Assembly (NCBI GenBank): GCA_002256115.1
Contig: NKIK01000003.1
Span: 62,001 to 126,000 of the forward strand
Direction of reading: 5' to 3'
DNA length: 64,000 nt
Origin: Burkholderiales bacterium PBB3
GTDB lineage: Bacteria; Pseudomonadota; Gammaproteobacteria; Burkholderiales; Burkholderiaceae_C
Shown: positions 16,289 to 25,493 of the stretch, piece after piece
Layout of the letters: every line of letters starts with the position of its first letter
Position numbering within the stretch: position 1 is the first letter of the stretch
Translations under genes and position numbers: made by a program
Notes under the pieces: model-generated
What the model saw: only the letters and a program-made list of their open reading frames with translations
Databases searched by the model: none
What the model was told of the DNA's origin: nothing

Positions 16289-18493
16289 TCAGGGGCGCTC
16301 ACCTACTTCGCGCTTCAAGCGAGAAGCGCTCAAAAGCGCTTGCTGCGCCAGCCGGGTGCTGGACTGAATGAGACTGAGGCCATCGGAAAGAATATGGGCC
16401 GACTCCGTCAACACAATGTCAGGTGCCAGCTTTCTGAGCTTTTCAGCGGCTAGCTCTTCGCTCAGGCTGCGCTCATTGGCTTGCAGACCATCGTCTTGCC
16501 GCACATCTTCCGATACTTTGCCCTCTTGTGCCTTGTCTGCTGCTTTGGCCTGCGCGCGCAGCTTTTCACGCGCCTTCAATTTGAGCTCACGCGCTTCGCG
16601 TTCATTGCGACGATCACGCTCATTGAGTGACAAGGACGTATCCGCCTTGCGCTGCTGGTACTCGGCAATGTCTTCTTTCAGAAACTTAAACTCTACGCTC
16701 TCGGCAATGCGCTGCTCGTGCTTCATCTGCAGCAGCGGGGCCAAATCGCTCATATCGCCAATGGGTTGAAACTGGGCTGCTTCGATCTGCCCCCAGGCCA
16801 GCGCGTTGTCGAACGCCGACTCCCCGCTTTCGGTATCTGCAAAGGTCGGAAATGCGATGTCGGGAACCACCCCGCGCAGTTGCGTCGTACCGCCATTGAC
16901 ACGGTAAAACTGGGCAATCGTCATTTTGACTTCGCCCAATTTGCCGTTGTCGTTACGCGCCATCGCATCCAGATTCACCACAGTTTGTACTGTGCCTTTG
17001 CCATAGCTGGGCTCACCCATGATGAGGGCGCGGCCGTAATCCTGCATGGCGGCGGCAAATATCTCCGATGCAGAAGCCGAGTTGCGGTTGATCAACACGC
17101 CCAGTTGCCCATCCCAGGCAACCGCATTGCTATTGCTGCTCTCCACACGAACGCGCCCCCGCGCATCGCGCTGCTGCACCACCGGTCCGCCGCCAATGAA
17201 TAAATTGGACAGTTCCACCGCTTCCGTGAGTGATCCACCACCGTTGTTGCGCAGGTCAATCAGAACACTGTCCACACGACTTTGCTTCAGCTCTTCCAGC
17301 AACAGCGCTACATCGCGTGTGGCGCTTCTGAAGTCTTTGTCACCTTGCTTGCGGGCCTCAAAATCTTGGTAGAACGTGGGTAGGGATATGACCCCGATAC
17401 GGCGCAGTTGTTCGCCATCTTTAACTTCAAGAATGGACTTCTTGGCAGCTTGTTGCTCCAGGGCGATTTTCTTTCTCACCAAGCTCACCAGCTGTTGCGG
17501 TGCATCTGCACTTGCATCTGCGGGCAATACATTGAGCTTGACCAGGGTGTCTTCCGCACCGCGTATTTTTCGGACCACATCGTCCAGACGCCAACCGGTG
17601 ATATCGGTCACTGCAACATCTTGCGCTTGGCCGACGCCTACGATCCGGTCGCCTACACGCAACTTGCCCGACTGGGCCGCCGGCCCACCCGGCACCAACT
17701 CACGGATGACGGTCATTTCGTCACGCTCTTGCAGCACCGCGCCAATGCCGACCAGAGACAGTTTCATGGCGATATCAAAGTCTTCTTTGGCTTTGGGGCC
17801 GAGGTAGTTGGTGTGGGGCTCAATGGAGCTGGCATAGGCATTCATGAAGATCTCAAAACCATCTTCGCTATTGAGTTTTTTAAGCCGTGCCAGTGCATAG
17901 TCGTAACGCTTTTCCAGCGTCTCGCGAATGGCCTTGTCGTCTTTGCCCGCCAGCTTCAGGCGCAGCCATTCATTCTTGACCCGCTTGCGCCAGAGGTCCT
18001 GAATGGCGCTCTCCGATGCGGCCCAAGTCTCTTTGGACCTTTGGTAGGTGTAGCTTTCGTGTTGGCTGAAATCAAAACCACGGCTCAGCAGCGCGCGGGC
18101 GTAGGCCAATCGCTCACCCAGTCGCTTTTGGTACAGATTGAACATGGCGAACGGTGCCGTCAAATCGCGCCCGATGATGGCGTCGTCGAGTTTTTCGCGC
18201 ACACCAGAAAACTGGTCAATGTCCGTTTGCAAAAAATACACTTTTTCAGAGTCCAGGGATTTCAAAAAACGGTCAAACATTTTTTGCGACATCGCGTCGT
18301 CCAAAGGCACGGGCTTGTAATGAAAACGCGATAGCAACTCTGCGGTCATGGCAGCCGCCCGGACGTGCTGCGGCGCGGGCTCCAACACGGTGGGGGTTGC
18401 CAAAGCAGCGGCATGTGACGCGGCAGGCGCACCCACTGCAGCAGCTGCAAACAGGGCGGTGGCTATCCAATACAGGCTTTTTTTCATAGACAT
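16289..18493 (-). CDS. prc: Tail-specific C-terminal processing protease Prc (S41 family)
   Basis: Prc is a periplasmic protease that degrades proteins with nonpolar C-termini and trims penicillin-binding protein 3 and other envelope targets. After the signal peptide (MSMKKSLYWIATALF..., cleavage near SHAAA) there is an N-terminal helical domain, a PDZ domain (ELVPGGPAAQSGKLRVGDRIVGVGQ), and a peptidase core with the catalytic Ser in NRNSASASE and the Lys in SYGKGT. The charged C-terminal tail matches the Prc-specific DUF3340 region. I chose the ATG at 18493; the frame is open to 18640, but that would overlap the DUF2177 gene and put residues before the signal peptide. Confidence 0.93.
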   Translation of the reverse strand: MSMKKSLYWIATALFAAAAVGAPAASHAAALATPTVLEPAPQHVRAAAMTAELLSRFHYKPVPLDDAMSQKMFDRFLKSLDSEKVYFLQTDIDQFSGVREKLDDAIIGRDLTAPFAMFNLYQKRLGERLAYARALLSRGFDFSQHESYTYQRSKETWAASESAIQDLWRKRVKNEWLRLKLAGKDDKAIRETLEKRYDYALARLKKLNSEDGFEIFMNAYASSIEPHTNYLGPKAKEDFDIAMKLSLVGIGAVLQERDEMTVIRELVPGGPAAQSGKLRVGDRIVGVGQAQDVAVTDITGWRLDDVVRKIRGAEDTLVKLNVLPADASADAPQQLVSLVRKKIALEQQAAKKSILEVKDGEQLRRIGVISLPTFYQDFEARKQGDKDFRSATRDVALLLEELKQSRVDSVLIDLRNNGGGSLTEAVELSNLFIGGGPVVQQRDARGRVRVESSNSNAVAWDGQLGVLINRNSASASEIFAAAMQDYGRALIMGEPSYGKGTVQTVVNLDAMARNDNGKLGEVKMTIAQFYRVNGGTTQLRGVVPDIAFPTFADTESGESAFDNALAWGQIEAAQFQPIGDMSDLAPLLQMKHEQRIAESVEFKFLKEDIAEYQQRKADTSLSLNERDRRNEREARELKLKAREKLRAQAKAADKAQEGKVSEDVRQDDGLQANERSLSEELAAEKLRKLAPDIVLTESAHILSDGLSLIQSSTRLAQQALLSASRLKREVGERP

Positions 18494-18576
18494 AGTTCGG
18501 AAATGATGTGGCGGTTGGAATAGAAACGCGGCGTTCGGTTCCATGGTTGGTGCGTAAAGAAGTTCACGGGGGGGTT

Positions 18577-18984
18577 CTAACAACGATCCCAGGCCCACTT
18601 GCCTGCCGCAGCGGACAAGCTGCTCACCACTGCGCCCCAAGCCATGTCAACAAGCGCCACTGACCCAGGCCAATTCTTTAAGGTGGCCCAATTGGTGAGG
18701 TCATAGGTTGCGTAGGCAAAAAAGCCAAACAAAGCGCCTCGAACAAGGGTAGTGCCCCAGCCGCCGTCTGCCGTGCCCTTGCCCGCAGGCAGCACCACAA
18801 ACACCATCAGGCCCAGAGCATAAACGGCGTAAAACACCACCGCCACACCGATTTTGGGGTCTTCTGCCATCAAGTGCCCTATCCCCTGCTGGTACCAGGA
18901 TGTGGCCACAAGGCCCAGCCACAGCATGTCCAGCGCCACCATCAGCAATAGCGTGGCAGCGTAAGCGGCAATGTTTTTTTTCAT
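18577..18984 (-). CDS. DUF2177 family inner-membrane protein
   Basis: This 135-residue protein has four hydrophobic segments. MLWLG near the N-terminus (LDMLWLGLVA) and GALFGFFAYATYDLTNWATLKNW in the third segment are the signatures of DUF2177. The function of the family is unknown. It ends 84 bp before the prc start on the same strand and is divergent from the OmpA-like gene. Confidence 0.9.
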   Translation of the reverse strand: MKKNIAAYAATLLLMVALDMLWLGLVATSWYQQGIGHLMAEDPKIGVAVVFYAVYALGLMVFVVLPAGKGTADGGWGTTLVRGALFGFFAYATYDLTNWATLKNWPGSVALVDMAWGAVVSSLSAAAGKWAWDRC

Positions 18985-19164
18985 GGTGCCAGCTTACCCG
19001 ATGCCATCCGATTGGGTTTGGTGCTTGCTTGCCCCAACAGCATCCATTCCCGAATATCCACGCGCAATGCACGCAGCGTGTGGTGGCACACAGACGAGGG
19101 GCCAACGCACAGAAACAATCAGCCCGTCAGACATTTGAAATATTTATCGAATTGAAAGTAATTA

Positions 19165-20355
19165 ATGAAAACAACCAAACTTTTGTGCCTTTTAGGGCTA
19201 ACGGGCATCGGAACCATGATGGCTCCCTACGCCATGGCACAGGAGCGCCCCTACTTTTACACCGGCGCATCGATCGGGCAAAGCCAATCTCAGTTGGACG
19301 AGCAAGCAACCGTGAACAACCTGTTGGGTTACAGGGTTCTTACCACCGGCACCCGCCGCACCCCTGAGGATTTAGGCTACCGCCTCTTTGGTGGTTATCA
19401 GATGAACCGCAATTTTGCGCTGGAGGGTGGTTACTTCAATTTGGGTAAATCGGTCTTCGACACGACCACACTGGCCGGCCCCTTGCGCGCCCAGACTGAG
19501 GTCGAAGGTATCAATATTGACCTGGTCACGACCCTGCCTTTGACGGAACGATGGTCCTTGCTGGGCCGATTGGGTGCGCAATACGCCCACACCCGCACGG
19601 GCTACGACGGTCGAGGTTTAGCTGCGGGCAGAGCGCCGTACGCGGTCGGCGTGGGCAACCAGAGCAAAGACGACGCCAATCTCAAAGTGGGTGTTGGCAT
19701 GCAATATGAGATCAGCCCATCGCTGTTTTTACGCGGAGAAGCCGAACGTTATCGCATCCATGACGGCGTCAACACCAAGGGCGACATTGACTTGTTTTCT
19801 GTGTCCCTGGTGATGCCTTTTGGACGCGAAGGACGACGCCAAGCGCCTGCCATGGCACCCGCCCCTTATGTAGCACCCGCGCCAGCGCCCGTGGTAGCAC
19901 CAGCACCTGCACCAACGCCTATGCCTGTTGCAGCAACGCCGCCGCCACCACCGCCCGTGGTAGCTCCCCAGCCAAGGCGCGTTCAGTTCTCGGCCGACTC
20001 CCTGTTCAGCTTTGACAAAGCCACCATGCGCCCGGACGGCCAGGCCGCTTTGGACACCTTTGCCAGAGACCTGAAAGGTGCACGCTTCAACATGATCACG
20101 GTCGAAGGCAATACCGATCGCCTGGGCTCTGCTGCCTACAACCAAAAGCTCTCAACCCAGCGCGCCCAGGCCGTGAAGGACTATCTGAGCAAAACCATCG
20201 GGATCGACGCATCGCGCATTTCTGCAGTCGGTAAGGGGGAGTCCAACCCTATGACCAAGCCCGAAGACTGCAAAGGCAACAAAGCCACCCCGGCGCTGAT
20301 TGCCTGCCTGCAACCGGACCGCCGCGTTGACGTAGAAGTCACCGGTGAACGTTGA
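19165..20355 (+). CDS. OmpA-family outer-membrane protein
   Basis: The 396-residue protein has a signal peptide ending APYAMA, an eight-stranded barrel domain (about 25-215, opening YFYTGASIGQSQ), a Pro/Ala linker (about 225-270) and a C-terminal OmpA-like peptidoglycan-binding domain (about 273-395). The last contains FSFDKATMRPDGQAAL, VEGNTDRLGSAAYN, LSTQRAQAV and RRVDVEV, with the Asp and Arg that hold diaminopimelate. It anchors the outer membrane to the cell wall. An AT-rich stretch precedes the start. The two small envelope genes that follow on the same strand may share stress control with it. Confidence 0.92.
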   Translation: MKTTKLLCLLGLTGIGTMMAPYAMAQERPYFYTGASIGQSQSQLDEQATVNNLLGYRVLTTGTRRTPEDLGYRLFGGYQMNRNFALEGGYFNLGKSVFDTTTLAGPLRAQTEVEGINIDLVTTLPLTERWSLLGRLGAQYAHTRTGYDGRGLAAGRAPYAVGVGNQSKDDANLKVGVGMQYEISPSLFLRGEAERYRIHDGVNTKGDIDLFSVSLVMPFGREGRRQAPAMAPAPYVAPAPAPVVAPAPAPTPMPVAATPPPPPPVVAPQPRRVQFSADSLFSFDKATMRPDGQAALDTFARDLKGARFNMITVEGNTDRLGSAAYNQKLSTQRAQAVKDYLSKTIGIDASRISAVGKGESNPMTKPEDCKGNKATPALIACLQPDRRVDVEVTGER

Positions 20356-20426
20356 TCGGGTTCGGCCCACAGCATCACTCTTAACCATCACCTTTAACCA
20401 TCACTTTTTTTAACTGGAGAACTACT

Positions 20427-20741
20427 ATGACCAATCGCACCACACTCGCACTCATCACTTCCGCATTCCTGCTCTTGTCCGCAACCGGCTGTGCCGTGAG
20501 CCGAGGCCAGGAGTCTGTGGGGAATTACATCGATGACTCCACCATCACCACGCAGGTGAAGGCTCGCATGGTCGAAAACAAACAAGTCGACGCAGCCGCC
20601 ATCAGCGTGGAAACCATGAAGGGCACCGTCATGCTGTCCGGCTTTGCCAAAAATGGTACTGAAAAGACCATGGCCGAGACCATTGCCCGCGGTGTTAAGG
20701 GCGTGACCAACGTCAAAAATGAAATTGCGGTTCGCCCGTAA
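20427..20741 (+). CDS. BON-domain lipoprotein
   Basis: The 104-residue protein has a lipoprotein signal (LLLSATGCAVS, lipobox ending at Cys about 22) and one BON domain (about 35-103): IDDSTITTQVKARM, then VETMKGTVMLSGFAKN and GVKGVTNVKNEIAV. Related proteins (OsmY, DolP) bind phospholipid or lie in the periplasm and respond to osmotic or envelope stress. A ctggagaa ribosome site precedes the ATG. It is followed after 36 bp by a glycine-zipper lipoprotein gene. Confidence 0.92.
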   Translation: MTNRTTLALITSAFLLLSATGCAVSRGQESVGNYIDDSTITTQVKARMVENKQVDAAAISVETMKGTVMLSGFAKNGTEKTMAETIARGVKGVTNVKNEIAVRP

Positions 20742-20777
20742 TTTGCGCTAGTCCTTCCATCCTTCTGGAGAATCCAC

Positions 20778-21002
20778 ATGACTCAATCAAATAGTTCATC
20801 TCCCCGCATGCTGGCTTTGGCCAGCCTGATGGCACTGGCTTTGAGCGGCTGCGCTGGCATGAGCGAGCAAGAAAAAGGGACTGCCACCGGCGCAGTGATC
20901 GGTGGCGTGGCGGGTAGCGCCATGTGCGGCGGTCTGCTGTGCACCGGTGCCGGTGCCGTGGTTGGCGGCGCCATTGGTAAAGAGGTCACCAAGCCCAAGT
21001 AA
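20778..21002 (+). CDS. Small glycine-zipper lipoprotein
   Basis: The 74-residue protein has a signal with lipobox (LALSGCAG, Cys about 24) and a glycine-zipper segment: GTATGAVIGGVAGSAMCGG then GAGAVVGGAIGKEV. Such OsmB/SlyB-like proteins insert in the outer membrane under stress. A ctggagaa site like that of the preceding BON gene lies upstream, so the two genes seem to be one unit. A strong terminator follows. Confidence 0.88.
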   Translation: MTQSNSSSPRMLALASLMALALSGCAGMSEQEKGTATGAVIGGVAGSAMCGGLLCTGAGAVVGGAIGKEVTKPK

Positions 21003-21032
21003 TGGCGGGGCGACGCCACCTTGGTGGCAACT

Positions 21033-21073
21033 AAAAACATCGACGCGCTCACACAGAGCGCGTCGATGTTTTT
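21033..21073. terminator. Bidirectional terminator between glycine-zipper and clc genes
   Basis: AAAAACATCGACGCGCT and AGCGCGTCGATGTTTTT form a perfect 17-bp stem with a 7-base loop. A-runs and T-runs on both sides let it serve both convergent genes. Confidence 0.92.
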
Positions 21074-21126
21074 GCGTCATGTGCATGCTCAAAAACGCCC
21101 AGCAAAATCAGAAGATGGGCATCGCG

Positions 21127-22449
21127 TTAATTTGCCACTGATGCCAAACGCTTCAACTGGATTTCTGCCAAGCTGGGGTAAAGCGGCGCGCTAACGAGGC
21201 GGGACACCCCGCTGGCCACCATGGAGCAGGCCATCAAACTCAGCACCAGGCCGTGTCCATCGACCATCTCCATCACGATGATGAAGGCTGTCATGGGGGC
21301 CTGCGTCACCGCCGCCAAAAAGCCAGCCATACCCAGAGCGATCAGGGTGGGCGCGTTGGCGTAAGAGGTGATGATGGCAATGTCATTTCCCAGCGCGCCA
21401 CCAATGGCCAGTGAGGGTGCAAAAACACCCGCAGGCACCCCCGCCCAGGTCGTTAACCAGGTCGCTATGAACTTGAATAACACGTAGACAAATGATGTAT
21501 CGCCGTTGCTTTCCAACATGGCACGCGTGTGCACGTAGCCGCTCCCAAAAGTTTGCCCCTGGCTCACAATGCCCAGCACGGCAACGGCTAGCCCACACCC
21601 AGCGGCAAACCATAAGGGTGAGCGCTGCCGCAACCGGGTAAACCAGTCTGCCGACGTGCCAGACAAGGAGACAATCAACAGCCTGGAGAACAATCCGCCA
21701 GCCAGACCACTCATCACCGCAACCAGGAGCGCCGGCATCAGTAACGCCCAGCTCAATTTCTCGACGCGGATCTCGCCAAAATGGCTTGCATTTCCGTAAG
21801 CAGAGAGACCCATAAGACCGCCCACAACGATGGCTACCAGAATCAAACTGGTGCTGCGTTGCCCGGACTTTTTGGACAACTCCTCGATGGCAAACATGAC
21901 GCCCCCTAAGGGCGTGTTGAACGCCGCGGCAATACCAGCAGCACCGCCCGCGATGAGAAGACTGTGCTCGGGTATTTGGGCTTTTTTGGGCAGCCACCTG
22001 CGGGCATGGTGCATGACCCCAGCCGCTATTTGCACTGAGGGGCCTTCACGCCCCACCGACAGCCCGGCCAACAAACCCCAAGCCGTTAAAAAAACCTTGG
22101 CAATTGAAAGCTTCAGCGAAACAAAAAGACTTCTGGACGGCCCGGTAACTTGCGGCTCAAGGGCTGCCAATACCTGGGGAATGCCAGAGCCCGCAGCACC
22201 GGGAAAGTAGGTGCGTGTCGTCCACACAATGGCGGCCGTGCACAGCGGCGTCCACAAGAGCGGCCCCCACCACAGCTGACTTTGAAACGAAAAAAAAGCC
22301 GAAATCGCATGCTCGGTCAGCCAGGTAAACACCACCACGGCCAGACCTGCCAACGCCGCAAAAGCGATCACCACGCCACGCCCAGTCCAGAGATGCCAAT
22401 CCGAAAGATCGTCTTTCACTGCCTGAAAAGCGTGAGGGTGTTTACGCAT
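21127..22449 (-). CDS. ClC-family chloride/proton antiporter
   Basis: The 440-residue membrane protein has the ClC selectivity motifs GSGIPQV (about 85-91), GREGPSVQ (about 128-135) and a later GVPAGVFAPSLAIGGALG. The glutamate in GREGP is the gating/proton Glu of exchangers. Such proteins move Cl- out against H+ and aid acid resistance. There is no C-terminal CBS domain. It is divergent from the ybdK-like gene, with a 32-bp palindrome in between, and shares a terminator with the gene facing it. The name clcA would be reasonable but orthology was not tested. Confidence 0.92.
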   Translation of the reverse strand: MRKHPHAFQAVKDDLSDWHLWTGRGVVIAFAALAGLAVVVFTWLTEHAISAFFSFQSQLWWGPLLWTPLCTAAIVWTTRTYFPGAAGSGIPQVLAALEPQVTGPSRSLFVSLKLSIAKVFLTAWGLLAGLSVGREGPSVQIAAGVMHHARRWLPKKAQIPEHSLLIAGGAAGIAAAFNTPLGGVMFAIEELSKKSGQRSTSLILVAIVVGGLMGLSAYGNASHFGEIRVEKLSWALLMPALLVAVMSGLAGGLFSRLLIVSLSGTSADWFTRLRQRSPLWFAAGCGLAVAVLGIVSQGQTFGSGYVHTRAMLESNGDTSFVYVLFKFIATWLTTWAGVPAGVFAPSLAIGGALGNDIAIITSYANAPTLIALGMAGFLAAVTQAPMTAFIIVMEMVDGHGLVLSLMACSMVASGVSRLVSAPLYPSLAEIQLKRLASVAN

Positions 22450-22494
22450 AAATGGCTTGCGGAGAGGTCGTAACTAGCATGGGGGAATTATATA

Positions 22495-22526
22495 TTGCAG
22501 CAAATGTATATGGTACATTTGTGCAA
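22495..22526. promoter_or_regulatory. Large palindromic operator between clc and ybdK-like genes
   Basis: CAAATGTA-TATGG-TACATTTG is a perfect 8-bp inverted repeat, extended by TTGCA and TGCAA on either side with one unpaired G. Its size and AT-rich symmetry suit a MarR-type dimer, and a MarR gene is the last gene of the unit it would control. The pairing with that regulator is an inference. Confidence 0.6.
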
Positions 22527-22561
22527 ACATATCTACAAAACGCAAGCTGAGGAGCACAGCC

Positions 22562-23710
22562 ATGTCGAGCTTTAAGCCATCGAGGCCGCTAACCTTTGGT
22601 ATCGAACTGGAACTTCAAATCATCAAGAGACGCGATGGGCTTTTGTCGCCCTCCTGTCCAGCCCTATTGCAAAGTCTTCCTGCCACCTCCAGGGCCTTGT
22701 TCATGCCCGAGGCCACCCAGTCCACCATTGAGTTTGTGTCTACCGTTCACTCCGATGTGAGTGACATGCACAGCGAGGCCAGCCAACACCTCAAGAGCCT
22801 GGTAGAGACTGCAGCGGAGATGGACTTGGGGCTGCGCGGTGGTGGCAACCATGCCATGCACTTCTGGGGTGATCGCATTGCAGCCCCAACGGAGCGCGGG
22901 AATCTTCTCCAGAAAAAGTATGGTTTCCTACCCAAGCGTTTCTCAACCTATGGTCTGCACGTTCACATTGGCATGCCCGACGCAGACAGCGCTATCCGGG
23001 TCGGCAACGTGTTGCAGAAGCTAACCCCCCTGTTCATAGCCCTTTCAGCGTCCTCGCCCTTTCACCAAGGCATGGACACGGGGTTTTGTGCTTCTCGGCC
23101 GCTGGAATCCCTGGTGTATCCGTTTTCAGGCGGCATGCCCGTGTTTGATGACTGGGCAGACTTCAGCGCCAAAACGTCAGCCATCTACCAAACGGGGCTG
23201 GCCAGTTCACTCAAAGACTTGTACTGGGATGTGCGCCCCAAGCCCGAATACGGCACCATAGAGGTCCGCTCCTTCGATATGCCGCTGCAACTTGAAAAGG
23301 CTGTCGCTTTGGCAGTCCTGGTTCGACGGTGTGCGGCATTGGCCCTAGAAGGGCGTTTGAAGCCGCCAGAGAATCCGCTCTTTAACTTGGACCAGTGCAA
23401 TCGATTCCTGGCCTGCCGCGATGGCATGAACGCTGAACTCATCAATCCATTTACCGGTGGCAAGATGACCATGCACTACTGGTTCAAGTCATTGCTTCGC
23501 GAGCTACGACATTTGGACATACCCGCAGCGGAGCAGACTTACATGGAGGTGCTCGAAGACTACGTGCAGTTGCATGACAACGCGCAGTGGATGCGCAAAC
23601 TGTGGCTAGAAACAGGCGGTGATAGAAAGCAAGACTTTCAGAGCTACTGCGAAGCACTTTCACAAGCCTTGTTGCACGTAACGCCCGCCCGCGGCGCACA
23701 GCGTCACTAG
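22562..23710 (+). CDS. YbdK-type carboxylate-amine ligase (glutamate-cysteine ligase family 2)
   Basis: The 382-residue protein starts with FGIELELQ, the metal/ATP-binding strand of the GCS2 family, and continues with STIEFVS, LRGGGNHAMHFWGD, HVHIGMPD and GTIEVRSFDMP, all typical of YbdK. E. coli YbdK has weak glutamate-cysteine ligase activity; the natural substrate in most bacteria is unclear. A tgaggag ribosome site precedes the start. The MarR gene 75 bp downstream is probably in the same transcript. Adjacency to a ClC exchanger and a MarR factor suggests a stress-response unit. Confidence 0.9.
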   Translation: MSSFKPSRPLTFGIELELQIIKRRDGLLSPSCPALLQSLPATSRALFMPEATQSTIEFVSTVHSDVSDMHSEASQHLKSLVETAAEMDLGLRGGGNHAMHFWGDRIAAPTERGNLLQKKYGFLPKRFSTYGLHVHIGMPDADSAIRVGNVLQKLTPLFIALSASSPFHQGMDTGFCASRPLESLVYPFSGGMPVFDDWADFSAKTSAIYQTGLASSLKDLYWDVRPKPEYGTIEVRSFDMPLQLEKAVALAVLVRRCAALALEGRLKPPENPLFNLDQCNRFLACRDGMNAELINPFTGGKMTMHYWFKSLLRELRHLDIPAAEQTYMEVLEDYVQLHDNAQWMRKLWLETGGDRKQDFQSYCEALSQALLHVTPARGAQRH

Positions 23711-23785
23711 GCGTGCCGGGCTCAAGTCAGCCAGCGGGAATGACAACTATCATTGCCCGTTCAGCAGTTATTGGAGCGCTCGCCC

Positions 23786-24277
23786 ATGCATACAGACACC
23801 CCTCCCCTGCCGGAAGCAGTTTCGCCAGCGCAAGTCTTGCGTCGGTTTCGGGTCGTGTTCAATGCAGTCCGTACGCATTTCAGCCAGATTGAAAAGCAGG
23901 TGGGCTTAGGCGGTGCCCAGGTTTGGGCACTCAGCGTGATCAAAGACAACCCTGGCATTGGCATGGGGGGCATTGCTTCGCACATGGATATTCATCAATC
24001 CACCGCGAGCAATTTGATAAAGGTTTTACTCAATAAGGAGTTGATCACGCTTGAGAAAAGTGCCGAAGACAGGAGAAGCGTGCGCCTGACGATTCTTCCG
24101 GCGGGCAAAAAAATCCTGTCCAAGGTTTCAGGCCCCTTTGAGGGGGTACTACCCGCAGCCCTGAGCAGTCTGGCACCCGACGTATTGGCTCGGATGGATG
24201 GGGACTTGCATCAACTGATCGGCCTTCTCAATGCGGACGAAGCTGCAGCTGAAATTCCTTTGGCTGAGATTGGGTGA
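23786..24277 (+). CDS. MarR-family transcriptional regulator
   Basis: The 163-residue protein has a winged helix (about 30-125): VWALSVIKDNPGIGMGGIASHMDIHQSTASNLIKVLLNKELIT, then the wing KSAEDRRSVRLTILPAGKKIL, which carries the DxRS/R signature of MarR proteins. MarR dimers usually bind palindromes and release them on binding phenolic or oxidising ligands. I chose the ATG at 23786, with GGAG 10 bp before it. It likely governs the ybdK-like gene and possibly clc through the palindrome at 22495-22526. Confidence 0.88.
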   Translation: MHTDTPPLPEAVSPAQVLRRFRVVFNAVRTHFSQIEKQVGLGGAQVWALSVIKDNPGIGMGGIASHMDIHQSTASNLIKVLLNKELITLEKSAEDRRSVRLTILPAGKKILSKVSGPFEGVLPAALSSLAPDVLARMDGDLHQLIGLLNADEAAAEIPLAEIG

Positions 24278-24435
24278 ATGGGTCTGCCCCGATGGAATCG
24301 TGACCAAGCATAGGAGACTGCTTTTTGTGCCGTATCGCACCGACTGCTAGCGCGTACGTGGGCAATATCACCTCAATGAATTCAAAACTGGGTGATAGAA
24401 ATTCAAGGCCCTAAAAACCCAATAGTCAGTAAGGA

Positions 24436-24462
24436 TTAGCACTCCTCTCAATAGAGTGCTAA
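24436..24462. promoter_or_regulatory. CIRCE element (HrcA operator) upstream of rpoH
   Basis: TTAGCACTC-N9-GAGTGCTAA matches the CIRCE consensus at every arm position. It lies 31 bp before the rpoH start at 24494, so the heat-shock repressor HrcA should control the heat-shock sigma factor. Confidence 0.95.
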
Positions 24463-24493
24463 TATTATGTCCATGAACACAAGGAGTTCCTCC

Positions 24494-25447
24494 ATGTCTT
24501 ATGCCATTGGTTCCGTAGCCCCCGCCATTGCTCCCAGTATCGCGCTGGCCAACCCCTGGTCGGCAGTGCCGTCTCTGGGCAACCTGGATGCGTATATTTC
24601 CGCAGCCAACCGCCTGCCCATGCTCACCCTAGAGGAAGAGCAAGAGTTCGCCCGCAAATTCAAAACCGACAACGATCTTGAAGCCGCCGGTAAGTTAGTG
24701 CTCTCTCACCTGCGCCTGGTGGTGTCGGTGGCCCGCCAATACCTGGGTTATGGCCTGCCCCACGGCGACCTGATTCAAGAAGGCAATGTGGGCCTGATGA
24801 AGGCGGTCAAGCGCTTTGACCCCGACCAGGGCGTGCGCCTGGTGAGCTACGCGCTGCACTGGATCAAGGCCGAAATCCACGAATACATTCTGAAGAACTG
24901 GCGCATGGTCAAGGTGGCCACCACCAAGGCACAGCGCAAGTTGTTCTTTAACCTGCGTTCGATGAAGCAGCGTTTTAAGAGCGATGACGCTGCGGCCGAT
25001 CTGGAAACCCACCGCGAAACCCTGAGCCCCGAGCAAGTGGCCACCATGGCGCGCGAGCTGAAGGTCAAGCCCGAAGAAGTGCTGGAAATGGAAACCCGTT
25101 TGTCGGGCGGCGACGTGCTGCTGGACCCCACACCGGGTGACGATGGCGAAGACGCCTACGGCCCCATCGCCTACCTGACCGACACCAGCCACGAGCCTGT
25201 GGCCATGATTGAGGCACGCCAACGCGACTACCTGGCCACCGACGGCATTGCCGCCGCACTGGACAGCCTGGACCCGCGCAGCCGCCGCATCGTGGAAGAG
25301 CGCTGGCTGAAGGTGAACGACGACAACTCGGGCGGCATGACGCTGCACGATCTGGCTGCAGAGTACGGCGTGAGCGCTGAGCGCATCCGCCAAATCGAAG
25401 TGGCAGCTATGAAAAAGATGAAAACTGCGCTGGCTGAATACGCCTAA
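24494..25447 (+). CDS. rpoH: RNA polymerase heat-shock sigma factor RpoH (sigma 32)
   Basis: RpoH directs RNA polymerase to chaperone and protease genes. The protein shows region 1.2 (YISAANRLPMLTLEEEQ), region 2 with LVLSHLRLVVSVARQYLGYGLPHGDLIQEGNVGLMKAVKRFDP, the RpoH box around QRKLFFNLRSMKQRF, and region 4 with DLAAEYGVSAERIRQIEVAAMKKMK. I chose the ATG at 24494 because AAGGAG lies 7 bp before it; the in-frame ATG at 24467 is only 4 bp from the CIRCE element and has no ribosome site. The length, 317 residues, is slightly above that of E. coli (284). A perfect CIRCE upstream points to HrcA control. A terminator follows. Confidence 0.96.
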   Translation: MSYAIGSVAPAIAPSIALANPWSAVPSLGNLDAYISAANRLPMLTLEEEQEFARKFKTDNDLEAAGKLVLSHLRLVVSVARQYLGYGLPHGDLIQEGNVGLMKAVKRFDPDQGVRLVSYALHWIKAEIHEYILKNWRMVKVATTKAQRKLFFNLRSMKQRFKSDDAAADLETHRETLSPEQVATMARELKVKPEEVLEMETRLSGGDVLLDPTPGDDGEDAYGPIAYLTDTSHEPVAMIEARQRDYLATDGIAAALDSLDPRSRRIVEERWLKVNDDNSGGMTLHDLAAEYGVSAERIRQIEVAAMKKMKTALAEYA

Positions 25448-25493
25448 GCCTTAAGGCTGCGGTTCAATCCGCTGGCAGTGCCACTGCACAATA

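Noticed and set aside
17408..18334. Plus-strand frame of 308 codons opposite prc
   Set aside because: Antisense to the protease; no recognisable domain.
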